NCBI RefSeq assembly: GCF_017813395.1
Contig: NZ_JAGIZB010000014.1
Span: forward strand, 62,001-126,000
Reading direction: 5' to 3'
Origin: Pararoseomonas baculiformis
Lineage (GTDB): Bacteria; Pseudomonadota; Alphaproteobacteria; Acetobacterales; Acetobacteraceae
Length of the DNA stretch: 64,000 nucleotides
The notes beneath the pieces were generated by a model, which was not told the DNA's origin, ran no database searches, and saw only the letters and a program-made list of their open reading frames with translations. Below are positions 26,387 to 34,584 of this stretch, piece after piece (position 1 is the first letter of the stretch; every line of letters starts with the position of its first letter). The position numbers and the translations under genes were made by a program.

Positions 26387-27580
26387 ATGACGAGCGGACA
26401 GGGCCCGGGAATCAATGAGCCCGGGCGGCGCATCTCGGAGGCTGCGGCGGCGCTCGCCCCCGGTCTGGTGGCGATCCGGCGCGACATCCACGCCCATCCC
26501 GAACTCGCCTTCGAGGAGGTGCGGACGGCGGGAATCGTTGCCGCGGAGCTGGAAAGGCTGGGAATTCCCTACCGTACCGGGGTCGGCGGCACCGGCGTGC
26601 TTGGCATGATCGAGGGCGGTCGCCCCGGGCCCACCCTCGCCATACGCGCGGATATGGACGCCCTGCCAATCCATGAGGAAACCGGCCTTCCCTTCGCCAG
26701 CACCGTGGATGGGAAGATGCATGCCTGCGGGCATGATATCCATACGGTTACATTGCTGGGTGTGGCCGAGGTGCTACGGGATCTCGCCCCCATGCTGGCC
26801 GGCCGCGTGGCACTGGTGTTCCAGCCGGCCGAGGAAGTCCTGCAGGGCGCCGCCGCCATGATCGCCGATGGCGCCGCCGAGGGGATCGACATGGCGCTGG
26901 GCTTCCACAACCACCCGGACATGCCGGTGGGCGAGACCGGCTTCGTCCGGGGCGCCTGCCTTGCCGCCTCGGACCGGTTCGACCTCGTGATCCGCGGCCG
27001 CTCGGGCCACGCCGCCCATCCGGACACGGCCGTGGACCCCATTGTCGCCGCCGCGCATTTCGTCTCCCAGGCCCAGACCGTGGTCAGCCGGGAGGTGGAC
27101 CCGCTGCATCCGGCCGTCGTGACCATCGGCATGTTCCAGGGGGGCACGACCTACAACATCATCCCGGAGCGCGTGCATCTGAAGGCCACCATCCGCACCC
27201 TGCATCCGGCGACGCGGGATCTGGCGGAAGCCGCGATCCGGCGCCTCTGCGCCGGGCTGGAAGCCGGCTTCCGCGTGGAATGCGCGCTGGACTACCGGCG
27301 CCTGGTGCCGCCGCTCGCGAATGACGACGCGGTGCTGGACCAGCTTCTGGCCGCCGTCACCGCCCAGCTCGGCGCGGCGCCGAAGCCGGGGGTGCCGAGC
27401 ATGGGCAGCGAGGACTTCTCGGAATTCGCGCAGCGCGTGCCCTCCGCCCATCTGCGGATCGGCTCGGGCACGCCGGGCCGGGCGGATAAGCTGCACAATG
27501 CCGGCTACCAGCCGGACGAGGCCTGCATCCCGTTGGGCGTCCAGGCGCTGTCGCGCGCCGCGCTGGAGATCCTGTCATGA
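26387..27580 (+). CDS. M20 family metallopeptidase / amidohydrolase (hippurate hydrolase-like)
   Basis: A 397-residue dizinc hydrolase. The family start IRRDIHAHPELAFEEVRTAGIV is near residue 30; metal and catalytic motifs are MHACGHDIHTVTLLG (Cys and His), QPAEEVLQGA (catalytic Glu-Glu), LGFHNHPD and, at the C-terminus, GSEDFSEFA. An inserted dimerisation domain lies at about 190-300. Members hydrolyse N-acyl or aminobenzoyl amino acids and similar amides. I choose the ATG at 26387 just before the conserved domain; in-frame ATGs at 26354 and 26333 are alternatives. The stop overlaps the next gene (ATGA). Confidence 0.88.
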   Translation: MTSGQGPGINEPGRRISEAAAALAPGLVAIRRDIHAHPELAFEEVRTAGIVAAELERLGIPYRTGVGGTGVLGMIEGGRPGPTLAIRADMDALPIHEETGLPFASTVDGKMHACGHDIHTVTLLGVAEVLRDLAPMLAGRVALVFQPAEEVLQGAAAMIADGAAEGIDMALGFHNHPDMPVGETGFVRGACLAASDRFDLVIRGRSGHAAHPDTAVDPIVAAAHFVSQAQTVVSREVDPLHPAVVTIGMFQGGTTYNIIPERVHLKATIRTLHPATRDLAEAAIRRLCAGLEAGFRVECALDYRRLVPPLANDDAVLDQLLAAVTAQLGAAPKPGVPSMGSEDFSEFAQRVPSAHLRIGSGTPGRADKLHNAGYQPDEACIPLGVQALSRAALEILS

Positions 27581-28563
27581 AGGTCTGTGTCTTCGGCGCC
27601 GGGGCCATCGGGGGCCATGTCGCCGCCCGGCTGGCGAGGGGCGGGGCGGAGGTGAGCGTGGTGGCGCGCGGCGCGACACTCGCCGCCATCCGGGAAGGCG
27701 GGCTGACCGTGGTCGCGAAGGACGGCACCTTCCATTGCCGCCCCCGCGCCAGCGCCGACCCGGCTGAGCTTGGCCCGCAGGATGCGGTGATCGTCACGGT
27801 GAAGGGCCACCAGCTGCCCGGCGTGGCGGAGAGCATCGCGCCCCTGCTTGGCCCGGCCACGCAGGTCGCCTTCGTGATGAACGGCATTCCCTGGTGGTAT
27901 TTCGACCGCCATGGCGGGGCGCTGGACGGCACCGCCCTGCCGGCGCTGGATCCGGGCGGGGCCATCCGCCACGCCGTGGGGGTGGAGCGCACGATCGGCG
28001 GCGTGGTCTATTCGGCCTGCACCGTGACCGGGCCCGGCCGGATCGAGGTGGAGAACGCCTCCAGCCGGGTGGTCCTGGGCGCGCCGGACGGGCGGATCGG
28101 GGAAGGGGCCCTGGCCCTGGCCCGCATCCTGGAAGCCGGGGGCATGGGCTGCCCTGTCGTGCCCGACATCCGGCGCGAGGTCTGGATGAAGCTCGTCTCC
28201 AACCTCACCTTCGGGCCGCTCTGCCTTCTCTCCCGCCAGGGCATCGCCGCCACCCTCGCGGATCCGACCCTTCGGGACACGGCGCTGAAGGGCCTGGCGG
28301 AGGGCGCGGCGATCGCCCAGGGCCTCGGGATCGCGTTGGACCTCGATCCGGTGAAGCGGGTGGAGGGTTCCTCCAAGATCGTCCACAAGCCCTCCATCCT
28401 TCAGGACATGGAAGCGGGGCGGCCGGTCGAGATGGAGGCCATGCTGCTCCAGCCTCTTGCCCTGGCGCGCATGGCGGGGGTGGCCAGCCCGGTGCTGGAC
28501 CTGCTGGTCACGCTCGCCCGGAAGGCCGCCGAGGCCACGGGGCAGTTCAGGCCCGCAGTCTGA
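27577..28563 (+). CDS. Ketopantoate reductase family protein (PanE/ApbA-like)
   Basis: A 328-residue NADPH-dependent reductase. The Rossmann motif FGAGAIGGHVAARLA opens the protein; MNGIPWWYFD and RTIGGVVYSAC lie in the linker region, and the C-terminal helical domain has EVWMKLVSNLTFGPLCLL with the catalytic Lys, then VEGSSKIVHKPSILQDMEAGRPVEMEA. The reaction would be reduction of a 2-oxo acid such as ketopantoate. Coupling to an M20 amidohydrolase rather than to pantothenate genes suggests a catabolic paralogue instead of the housekeeping PanE; that part is inference. Confidence 0.85.
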   Translation: MKVCVFGAGAIGGHVAARLARGGAEVSVVARGATLAAIREGGLTVVAKDGTFHCRPRASADPAELGPQDAVIVTVKGHQLPGVAESIAPLLGPATQVAFVMNGIPWWYFDRHGGALDGTALPALDPGGAIRHAVGVERTIGGVVYSACTVTGPGRIEVENASSRVVLGAPDGRIGEGALALARILEAGGMGCPVVPDIRREVWMKLVSNLTFGPLCLLSRQGIAATLADPTLRDTALKGLAEGAAIAQGLGIALDLDPVKRVEGSSKIVHKPSILQDMEAGRPVEMEAMLLQPLALARMAGVASPVLDLLVTLARKAAEATGQFRPAV

Positions 28564-28588
28564 CAGGCGCGGACCCGGGCATGAAAAA

Positions 28589-28613
28589 GGCCGGGCAGGA
28601 TGCCTGCCCGGCC
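28589..28613 (-). terminator. Terminator of the Pro/Tyr-rich protein gene
   Basis: A perfect 11-base-pair stem, GGCCGGGCAGG with CCTGCCCGGCC, around a three-base loop. On the minus strand it is followed by TTTTT, so it terminates the gene ending at 28639; on the plus strand it also closes the PanE-like operon. Confidence 0.8.
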
Positions 28614-28638
28614 TCACGCATCGTCGCGCCGAAGCTGC

Positions 28639-29013
28639 CTACCAGCGGTAATAGGGCTGGTAGGCCACGGGCGGCGCGTAATAGGCCGGCGGCGGCGGCG
28701 CATACATCACGGGCGGCCGGGGAGGCACATAGTAGGCGGGCGGCGGCGGCGCATACACCACGGGCGGCCGGGGCGGCACGTAGTAGGCGGGCGGCGGCGC
28801 ATACATCACGGGCGGCGGGGGCGCGTAATAGGCCGGCGGCGGCGCGGCGATGGCCGCGCCCGCAATGGCGCCGAGCGCCAGCCCGCCGATGACGGCACCA
28901 GCCACCGCACCACCGCTGGGTCCGCGGCGATGCCAGCCCGCCTCGGCCGGGGCTGCGGCCGCCAGAGCGGCCACGGCGGCGCCAGCCAGGATCAGGCCAC
29001 GGAACTTCGTCAT
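28639..29013 (-). CDS. Secreted Pro/Tyr-rich repeat protein, hypothetical
   Basis: A 124-residue protein. The N-terminal signal peptide (FRGLILAGAAVAALAAAAPAEA, cleavage near residue 25) leads to a HRRGPSGG segment, a Gly/Ala-rich hydrophobic stretch (AGAVIGGLALGAIAGAAIA, about 35-56) that resembles glycine-zipper domains of envelope proteins, and a C-terminal half made of Pro/Tyr repeats: AYYVPPRPPVVYAPPPP and near copies with a 17-residue period. The chain ends YQPYYRW. I recognise no enzyme. The composition suggests an outer-membrane-associated or surface structural protein. It has its own terminator. Confidence 0.7.
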   Translation of the reverse strand: MTKFRGLILAGAAVAALAAAAPAEAGWHRRGPSGGAVAGAVIGGLALGAIAGAAIAAPPPAYYAPPPPVMYAPPPAYYVPPRPPVVYAPPPPAYYVPPRPPVMYAPPPPAYYAPPVAYQPYYRW

Positions 29014-29071
29014 CGGTTGAGCCCTCCCAGGGCAGGTAATGGGGGGAATATCGCCGGCAACCCGTGCGGGA

Positions 29072-30016
29072 TTATGGCAAGGACTGGGTCAGATCATGGC
29101 CCCCCGGTCCCTCCGGATATGGCGCGGCGGAGGCTGGCGCGGAAGGCCGGGGCAGGGCCGTCTGGCCCAGCACCCAGCCCTCCCAGCGGCGCACCCAGGG
29201 GTCATCGGGGATGAAGTCCGGCCGGGCGCCCTCCAGCACGGATATGACGCAGAGCAGGCCGAGCAGGCTGTCCAGCCGGTCCTCCCCCGCCGCGTCCTGG
29301 CCGAAGCCGGAGGCGATGGCACGCTCCAGCGCGGGACAGGCCGAGACGCCGAGCCGTGCCATCGCGGCCCGCAAGGCCGGGGCGGATTCCAGCCGCACCC
29401 CTTGCGCCCGCTTGCTGCCTTGCAGGCGGATGCCGAGTTGCCGCATGGCCTCGGCCGGATAGGTTTCGGCCAGCACGGCCCGGCCAGGGGCGAGCAGCGC
29501 CCGGAGCGGTCCCTCGAAAGGCCAGAGCCGATAGGGCGCCCCGGCCGCAAGGGCAGGGCCAAGCCAGCCTCCCCAGGCCGCGATCGCCGCCTTGCCCGTC
29601 TGATTGGCGCCCAGGGTCCAGAACAGCGGCGCCCCGGCGGGGCGCTCGGCCGTGGCGCGATCGCAGAGGCGCGAGAGCTCATGCGGCCCGCTCAGGCCGA
29701 GGGCGGCGGCATGGGCTGCGCGGGTCATGCCCCGTATGCCGCGGGCCGGATAGAAGGGCCGATCCGGCGAAACCGTCTCCAGCCCGTCATTCACATGCAG
29801 GAAGCCGGGGAACCGGTAGAGGCCGCGCAGGAAGGCCGGGAAACCGGCCTCCCTCCGCCCGGCGGCCCAGGCACGGGGAAGGCCGAGCGGCAGGTCGAGG
29901 CCGAGGGCGAGTGCATCGCCCCCGGCCAGCAGCCCCGCCACCATGCCAGCCGGATCGCCCACGGGAAGAGCCGCCCGCGCCTCCCACCCCGCGCCGTGGC
30001 GGCGCGCGACGGTCAC
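29072..30016 (-). CDS. DUF429 domain protein
   Basis: A protein of about 314 residues of unknown function, with an RNase H-like fold expected for DUF429. Visible motifs are ALGLDLPLGLPRAWA, where Asp lies in the first acidic site, AETYPAEAMRQLGI and GEDRLDSLLGLLCV. The GTG at 30016 is the first conventional start, but the frame upstream reads AAHADWSAHPSKRW, which looks like genuine protein; a CTG at 30064 preceded by GGCGGG could be the real start, overlapping no other gene. Its ending lies 58 bases from the Pro/Tyr-rich gene start. Confidence 0.68.
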   Translation of the reverse strand: MTVARRHGAGWEARAALPVGDPAGMVAGLLAGGDALALGLDLPLGLPRAWAAGRREAGFPAFLRGLYRFPGFLHVNDGLETVSPDRPFYPARGIRGMTRAAHAAALGLSGPHELSRLCDRATAERPAGAPLFWTLGANQTGKAAIAAWGGWLGPALAAGAPYRLWPFEGPLRALLAPGRAVLAETYPAEAMRQLGIRLQGSKRAQGVRLESAPALRAAMARLGVSACPALERAIASGFGQDAAGEDRLDSLLGLLCVISVLEGARPDFIPDDPWVRRWEGWVLGQTALPRPSAPASAAPYPEGPGGHDLTQSLP

Positions 30017-30075
30017 CCAGCGCTTGGAGGGGTGGGCGGACCAGTCCGCATGGGCGGCGACCAGCCCGCCAGGGA

Positions 30076-30339
30076 TCAGCGCGAACCCTTCAGCGGCTGC
30101 TGCGCCTTCTCCAGCAGGCGCTGGAGGAAGCCCGGCTTCTTCGCCGGCTCGGCCTCGGCCTTGCGCCGCTCGGAGTCATTGGTGGCCGCGCGACGCTCCT
30201 CCTCCCGCTCCTTCTCCTTGGAGGCCAGCCACTTCTCCAGCGTCATGCCGGCCTTCGCGGCGCGGCGGGATTCATAGGCGCGCTGCGCATCGGTCATGCG
30301 GGGGGCGGTGCCTGGCTTGGGCGGCGTCTGGGCGGCCAT
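30076..30339 (-). CDS. Hypothetical 87-residue charged protein
   Basis: A small soluble protein, rich in Lys, Arg, Glu and Ala, with a helical middle (LEKWLASKEKEREEERRAA, about residues 34-52) and a basic C-terminus (KKPGFLQRLLEKAQQPLKGSR). No family is recognised. It lies directly upstream of the DUF429 gene on the same strand and its stop falls close to that gene's probable start, so the two may be co-transcribed. Confidence 0.5.
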   Translation of the reverse strand: MAAQTPPKPGTAPRMTDAQRAYESRRAAKAGMTLEKWLASKEKEREEERRAATNDSERRKAEAEPAKKPGFLQRLLEKAQQPLKGSR

Positions 30340-30465
30340 GGCGGAACTTCCGGATTGTCTGGTTTCGGCCGCTTGAACGCGGGCGGGAGGGCGATGGAAT
30401 GACGTGGGCGCGGGCCGGCATCAAGCCCCCTTCGCGCGGCGGGCAAGGCGTGGCACGGGTGCGGC

Positions 30466-30798
30466 ATGGAAGCACGGGTGAAGGCGGGCCTATGGGCCTC
30501 GATGGCGCTGCGGATGGGCGATGCCGCCGGGCAGCCCGGCGCGGTGCTGCGCAAGGGAGACCCCGACAGCGGCGGGATCCTTTGCGTGCTGCGGGGCCGG
30601 GAAGGGCTGGTGGTCCTCTCCCAGACCAGGGATGCGATGGGCCGCCCGGCCTGGCTGCGCGGCACCGGCGCCGCGCCGGTCGATGAGGCCGCGGCGGATG
30701 CCTATGTCGCCCGCCAGGTGAAGCGCGACCCGGACCTCTGGGTACTGGAATTCGAAACGCCGGACCTGCTGCCGCCCTTCGAGGCGACCATCCTCTGA
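30466..30798 (+). CDS. DUF1491 family protein
   Basis: A 110-residue protein matching the alphaproteobacterial DUF1491 pattern: ARVKAGLWASMALRMGDAAGQPGAVLRKGDPDSG near the N-terminus and KRDPDLWVLEFET near the C-terminus. Function is unknown. It stands alone on the plus strand between minus-strand genes. The ATG at 30466 fits the family's start. Confidence 0.8.
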   Translation: MEARVKAGLWASMALRMGDAAGQPGAVLRKGDPDSGGILCVLRGREGLVVLSQTRDAMGRPAWLRGTGAAPVDEAAADAYVARQVKRDPDLWVLEFETPDLLPPFEATIL

Positions 30799-30835
30799 GG
30801 CGGCGGGCCTTCCGCCAGCCCCACCGCGCGAAAGG

Positions 30836-32689
30836 CTAGCGGTCCGTCAGCCGCAGCTCGATCCGGCGGTTCCGCGCCCGGGCTTGGGGCGTGTCCGCCG
30901 TGTCGATCGGCTGGTACTCGCCAAAGGCCGTCGCGGCCACGCGGTTCGCGGGCAACCCGTTCTGGATCATCAGCTGGGCCACCGCGATGGCCCGGGCCGA
31001 GGACAATTCCCAGTTCGAGGCGAAGCGGCCCCCGGGACGGAGCGGCGAGTTGTCCGCGTGCCCGTCCACGCGCAGCACCCAGTTCGTTCCCTCGGGGATG
31101 CGCTGCGCGATATCGATCAGAAGCTGCGTCACATTGGCGATCTGCTCCCGCCCGGCTTCGGAAAGCTCCGCGCTGCCGATCGGGAAGAGCACCTCGGACT
31201 GGAAGACGAAGCGGTCCCCCACCACCCGGATCTCCGGGCGGTCGCCCAGCACGTCCCGCAGCCGCCCGAAGAAATCGGAGCGGTAGCGCTGCAGCTCCTC
31301 GACCCGGGCGGCGAGGGCTGCGTTCAGCCGCTGGCCGAGATTGGTGATCTGCGCGTCCTTCGCGCGGTCCTCGGCCTCCTGCGCCTCCAGCGCGGCGGCC
31401 ACCCGGCGCAGCTCGGCCCGCAGCGCATCCAGCTGCTGGGTAAGGAGCGCGGCCTGGGCGCGCGCGCTCTCGGCCAGGCGGGCATATTCGCCGGACTGCG
31501 CCTCGGCGGCCCGCCGCGCCTCGGATTCGGCCCGGGCCGTGCGCGTGGCCTCGGACAGCATGGTTTCCGCCGCGCCACGGGCGCGGGTGGCATCGGCCAG
31601 GGCCGTCTCGGCAGCCTGCCGGGCCCGGCCGGCCTCCGCTGCGCCGGCTTCCGCGGCCTGGCGCGCACGCACGGCCTCGGCGGTGGTGGCCTCAGCGGCC
31701 TGGCGCCCGCGCAGGGCCTCGGCGGCATTGGCCTCGGCCGCCTCGCGCGCGCGGATGGACTCCGCCGCGCCGGCCTGGGCCGTCTCCCGGGCGCGGTTCG
31801 CCTCGGCCGCGGCGGCCAGGGCGGCGTCCCGCGCGGCGCCGGCCTCGCTGGCGATCTCCTCCGCGCCGCGGCGGCGGCGCTCCTCGTCCCCGGCCCGCGC
31901 CAGCGCCTCACGCGCCTGCCGCTCCGCCTGATCCCGCAGCGCGGTCAGGGCGCGAAGCTGCTCGTTCAGCCGGGCGATATCGGAGAGCCGGGCCTCGATC
32001 GCGGCCCGGTCCGTGGTCACCTGCTGGTCGAGCCGGGCAACCTCCTGGCGCACCCCCTCCAGGTCCCGCCTTGCGGCCTCCAGGGCGGCGCGTGTCTCGG
32101 CCAGGCTGCGCTCCGCACCCTGGCGTGCGGCCTGTTCGGTAGCGAGGGCGCGGCGGGTCTCGGTCAGGCCGCGCACCGTGCGGGCCGTGTCGGCGCCCGC
32201 CGCCTCCACGCCGGACAGCGCCTCGGCGAGCCGCGCCTCCAGGCTCGCGATGCGCTCGTTGTTCCCGCGCGAGGCCAGTTCGGCATCGGAAAGCCGGGCG
32301 GCCAGGCGGTCCCGCTCCTCCCGCAGGGCGTCCCGCGCGGCGGCGCTGCGCCCGGCCTCCTCGCGCAGCACGGCCAGGTCGCGCCGCGCCGAATCCCTGT
32401 CGGCGGCGGCAAGGCGTGACTCCTCCTGGGCCCGGCCCAGAGCCGCGCGCAGTTCCTCCGCCCCCCCGCGTTCCAGGGAGAGCAGCTCCGCCAGTTCCGC
32501 CACCTGCCGGTTCAGCCGGTCCAGCGCCCGGTCGCGCGAGGAGAGGGCGACGGAAAGGAAGCCCTGGGCCAGCACGAAGACCAGCAGGACGAAGATGATG
32601 ATGATGAGCAGCGTGGCCAGCGCATCGACATAGCCCGGCCAGGCATTCAGCCCCTCGCCCTGGCCGCGGCGGCGGCGGCTCAGGGCCAT
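30836..32689 (-). CDS. OmpA/MotB-like peptidoglycan-binding protein with long coiled coil
   Basis: A 617-residue envelope protein. One transmembrane helix (about residues 22-48) carries an acidic residue, Asp22, in GYVDALATLL, the position of the ion-binding Asp in MotB/ExbD stators. Residues 50-470 are an uninterrupted Ala/Arg/Glu-rich coiled coil, including seven 14-residue repeats at 294-391 with consensus AAEAxRARxAAEAx. The OmpA domain occupies about 495-617, ending with NWELSSARAIAVAQLM and RARNRRIELRL, which bind peptidoglycan. It follows the TolQ-like gene by 16 bases, so the two likely form an ion-driven stator reaching the cell wall. Confidence 0.82.
   Translation of the reverse strand: MALSRRRRGQGEGLNAWPGYVDALATLLIIIIFVLLVFVLAQGFLSVALSSRDRALDRLNRQVAELAELLSLERGGAEELRAALGRAQEESRLAAADRDSARRDLAVLREEAGRSAAARDALREERDRLAARLSDAELASRGNNERIASLEARLAEALSGVEAAGADTARTVRGLTETRRALATEQAARQGAERSLAETRAALEAARRDLEGVRQEVARLDQQVTTDRAAIEARLSDIARLNEQLRALTALRDQAERQAREALARAGDEERRRRGAEEIASEAGAARDAALAAAAEANRARETAQAGAAESIRAREAAEANAAEALRGRQAAEATTAEAVRARQAAEAGAAEAGRARQAAETALADATRARGAAETMLSEATRTARAESEARRAAEAQSGEYARLAESARAQAALLTQQLDALRAELRRVAAALEAQEAEDRAKDAQITNLGQRLNAALAARVEELQRYRSDFFGRLRDVLGDRPEIRVVGDRFVFQSEVLFPIGSAELSEAGREQIANVTQLLIDIAQRIPEGTNWVLRVDGHADNSPLRPGGRFASNWELSSARAIAVAQLMIQNGLPANRVAATAFGEYQPIDTADTPQARARNRRIELRLTDR
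31517..31810 (-). repeat. Tandem 42-base repeats encoding 14-residue coiled-coil units
   Basis: Seven consecutive 14-residue units (residues 294-391 of the OmpA-like protein) share the pattern AAEAxRARxAAEAx. Fourteen residues equal two heptads, so the repeat keeps the coiled-coil register. Confidence 0.75.
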
Positions 32690-32705
32690 GATGGGATGAT
32701 CCCGC

Positions 32706-33845
32706 TCATGGCTGCGGCGGGGCCTCGGCCAGGGCGGCGATGGTGCGCGCCAGCACCTTGATCTCCGAGCGGATCTCCTGCGTCGCCTGGCTGCGGCCCT
32801 GGGTGGATTCCTCCAGCAGCCGGGCGAGGTAGAGCTCCAGGTTCCGCAGATGCCCGCGGGAGGCGGCCTCGTGCTCCCCGGCCTCGGCCAGGCGCTGCAG
32901 GGTGGGGGCCAGGCCGGACTGGCTCTCGGCCATGCGCTGCATCAGCACCTGGCTGGCCCGCATCTGGTCCGTAAGGACCGAGAGCCGCTCGGCCAGGGTT
33001 TCGAGGGCGCGGCCGGACTGGGAGCTCCGTTCCTCCCCGCGGGCCAGGATACGCTGCAGCCCTTCCAGGTTCTCCGCCGTCTGCTCAAGCAGGGCTTGCA
33101 CATAGGCGGGCACGGAGCCGCCCTCGGCCCCGCCTTCGCCCAGCACGCCGGAGGACAGGCGTGTGACCCCCGCCAGCCACTCCTCCAGCTCGTTGTAGAA
33201 GCGGTTCTGGGCCTGCCCGGCGGTCAGGTCGAGGAAGCCCAGCACCAGGGCACTGGCAAGGCCGAGCATGGAGGAGGAGAAGGCCACCCCCATCCCCTGC
33301 AGCGGCAGGGCCAGCCCGCTCTTGAGCTGGTTGAACAGGCTGGTCACGTCGCCCGAGCCGACGGACATGTTCTGGATGACCTCCGAAACCGATCCGATGG
33401 TCAGGATCAGGCCCCAGAAGGTGCCGAGCAGGCCGAGGAAGATCAGCAGCCCCGTCATGTAGCGCGAGAGCTCGCGCTGCTCGTCGAGCCGGGATGCGAT
33501 GCCGTCCAGCACGCTCCGCATCGCGCCGGTGGAGAGGCTGAGGCGTTCCGATCGGCGGGAAGCCAGCATCGAGGCCATCGGCGCCAGCAGCCGCGGCGCG
33601 GGCTGGGCCGGCTGGCCCGGCCTGGGCGCGCGGAAGGCCTCCAGCCAGTCCACCTCCTGGCGCAGCGCCATGACCTGCCGGATGGACCAGACCGTGCCGA
33701 GCAGGAGCACGCCCAGGATCAGGGCGTTCAGCACCGGGTTCACCTCGAAGGCGTGCCGGAGCTCCCCGAAGAGCAACGCGCCCACCACGGCCACGAGGAC
33801 GAGGAACACCACCATGCGGATCAGGTAGCGGTTGGGGCTGGTCAT
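32706..33845 (-). CDS. MotA/TolQ/ExbB-like proton channel protein
   Basis: A 379-residue inner-membrane protein. TM1 (about 8-28) and TM2 (about 36-55) lie at the N-terminus; TM3 (about 129-150, TGLLIFLGLLGTFWGLILTIG) and TM4 (about 190-215, GMGVAFSSSMLGLASALVLGF) are the MotA_ExbB core with the typical LLGTFWGL and AFSSS motifs. A cytoplasmic helical tail of about 150 residues follows, with coiled-coil character. It is 16 bases upstream of the OmpA-like gene. The pair is probably a force-generating complex of the MotAB/TolQR/ExbBD group, but the target is unknown. Confidence 0.82.
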   Translation of the reverse strand: MTSPNRYLIRMVVFLVLVAVVGALLFGELRHAFEVNPVLNALILGVLLLGTVWSIRQVMALRQEVDWLEAFRAPRPGQPAQPAPRLLAPMASMLASRRSERLSLSTGAMRSVLDGIASRLDEQRELSRYMTGLLIFLGLLGTFWGLILTIGSVSEVIQNMSVGSGDVTSLFNQLKSGLALPLQGMGVAFSSSMLGLASALVLGFLDLTAGQAQNRFYNELEEWLAGVTRLSSGVLGEGGAEGGSVPAYVQALLEQTAENLEGLQRILARGEERSSQSGRALETLAERLSVLTDQMRASQVLMQRMAESQSGLAPTLQRLAEAGEHEAASRGHLRNLELYLARLLEESTQGRSQATQEIRSEIKVLARTIAALAEAPPQP

Positions 33846-33850
33846 GGCGT

Positions 33851-34474
33851 TCAGCCGCCTCTTCCTGCGGGTGCGGTGCCGGGGGCGGGCGTGGCCGTGG
33901 CGGCAGTCGCCGGACGGGGCCGGGGCTCCGGCGGCGCCACGATGTCCAGCGCGTCCACCGCTTCGGCCGTGCGGCCCAGCGGGCGTATGTCGATCCGCGT
34001 GCCCGGCAGGCCCCCGCGCATCAGCGAGGCCTTCACCGATATGGCGCGGGCCAGGCTGCTGCGGCGGGCCACCGAGGGATCATCCTCCGGGCCGGAAACC
34101 TGGGCGATGAGGGTAACGCGGCCGGTGGTCTGCTGGGCGAGGTAGCGCCCGATCATCTCGATCGCCATGCGCGCGCCATGGTCGGGGTCCCCCCGCCCGG
34201 AGCGGCCGCCGAGGCGCCAGCCGCCGATCGGCAGCCGGGTGAAATCGGGGGCAAGGGTCATGTTCGCCACATCCGCGGGGAGGGCGGGAAGCGGAGCCTT
34301 GGAAAGATCCGCCGCGTCGGGCGGCGCGTCCCCGGGCTCGGCCGGTGCCTCCGGCATCGCGGCATCGGCGTCGGTCGCCTGCCCGGAAGCCGGGACCTGC
34401 GCGAAGCCGGCCAGCAGGAAGATCGCGAGGGCCGCTGTCGCGGCCGGGCGGAGGAGGGCGGGGGTCACGGCCAC
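33851..34474 (-). CDS. Hypothetical exported protein upstream of the TolQ/OmpA-like pair
   Basis: About 207 residues. A signal peptide (LLRPAATAALAIFLLAGFAQVPASGQA) is followed by an acidic Pro/Ala linker and a domain (about 70-185) with GRYLAQQTTGRVTLIAQVSGPEDDPSVARRSSLARAISVKASLM, reminiscent of OmpA-like folds (repeated use of arginine and a helix like the RAxxV helix) but without a clear OmpA match. The last 30 residues are Pro/Ala-rich. The gene ends five bases before the TolQ-like gene, so it is likely part of the same operon. The start is uncertain: GTG at 34474 or ATG at 34534. Confidence 0.6.
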   Translation of the reverse strand: MAVTPALLRPAATAALAIFLLAGFAQVPASGQATDADAAMPEAPAEPGDAPPDAADLSKAPLPALPADVANMTLAPDFTRLPIGGWRLGGRSGRGDPDHGARMAIEMIGRYLAQQTTGRVTLIAQVSGPEDDPSVARRSSLARAISVKASLMRGGLPGTRIDIRPLGRTAEAVDALDIVAPPEPRPRPATAATATPAPGTAPAGRGG

Positions 34475-34584
34475 AGGGTAGCCCAGGAATGCATGGGCTT
34501 GAAGCGAGCAAGGGCGAGGGCCGGGGCCGCGCATGGCCGGGCGGTACGGCGTGCTCCTGCCTGGAAGCGGGGCACCGGCCGGGC

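Noticed and set aside
31517-31810. CRISPR-like regular repeats
   Set aside because: The repeats are in frame, encode heptad-type coiled coil and have no unique spacers.
30836-34534. Zorya anti-phage defence system
   Set aside because: The TolQ/MotA-like and OmpA/MotB-like pair resembles ZorAB, but no ZorC, ZorD or ZorE-type nuclease or helicase gene is adjacent, and such pairs are common envelope machinery.
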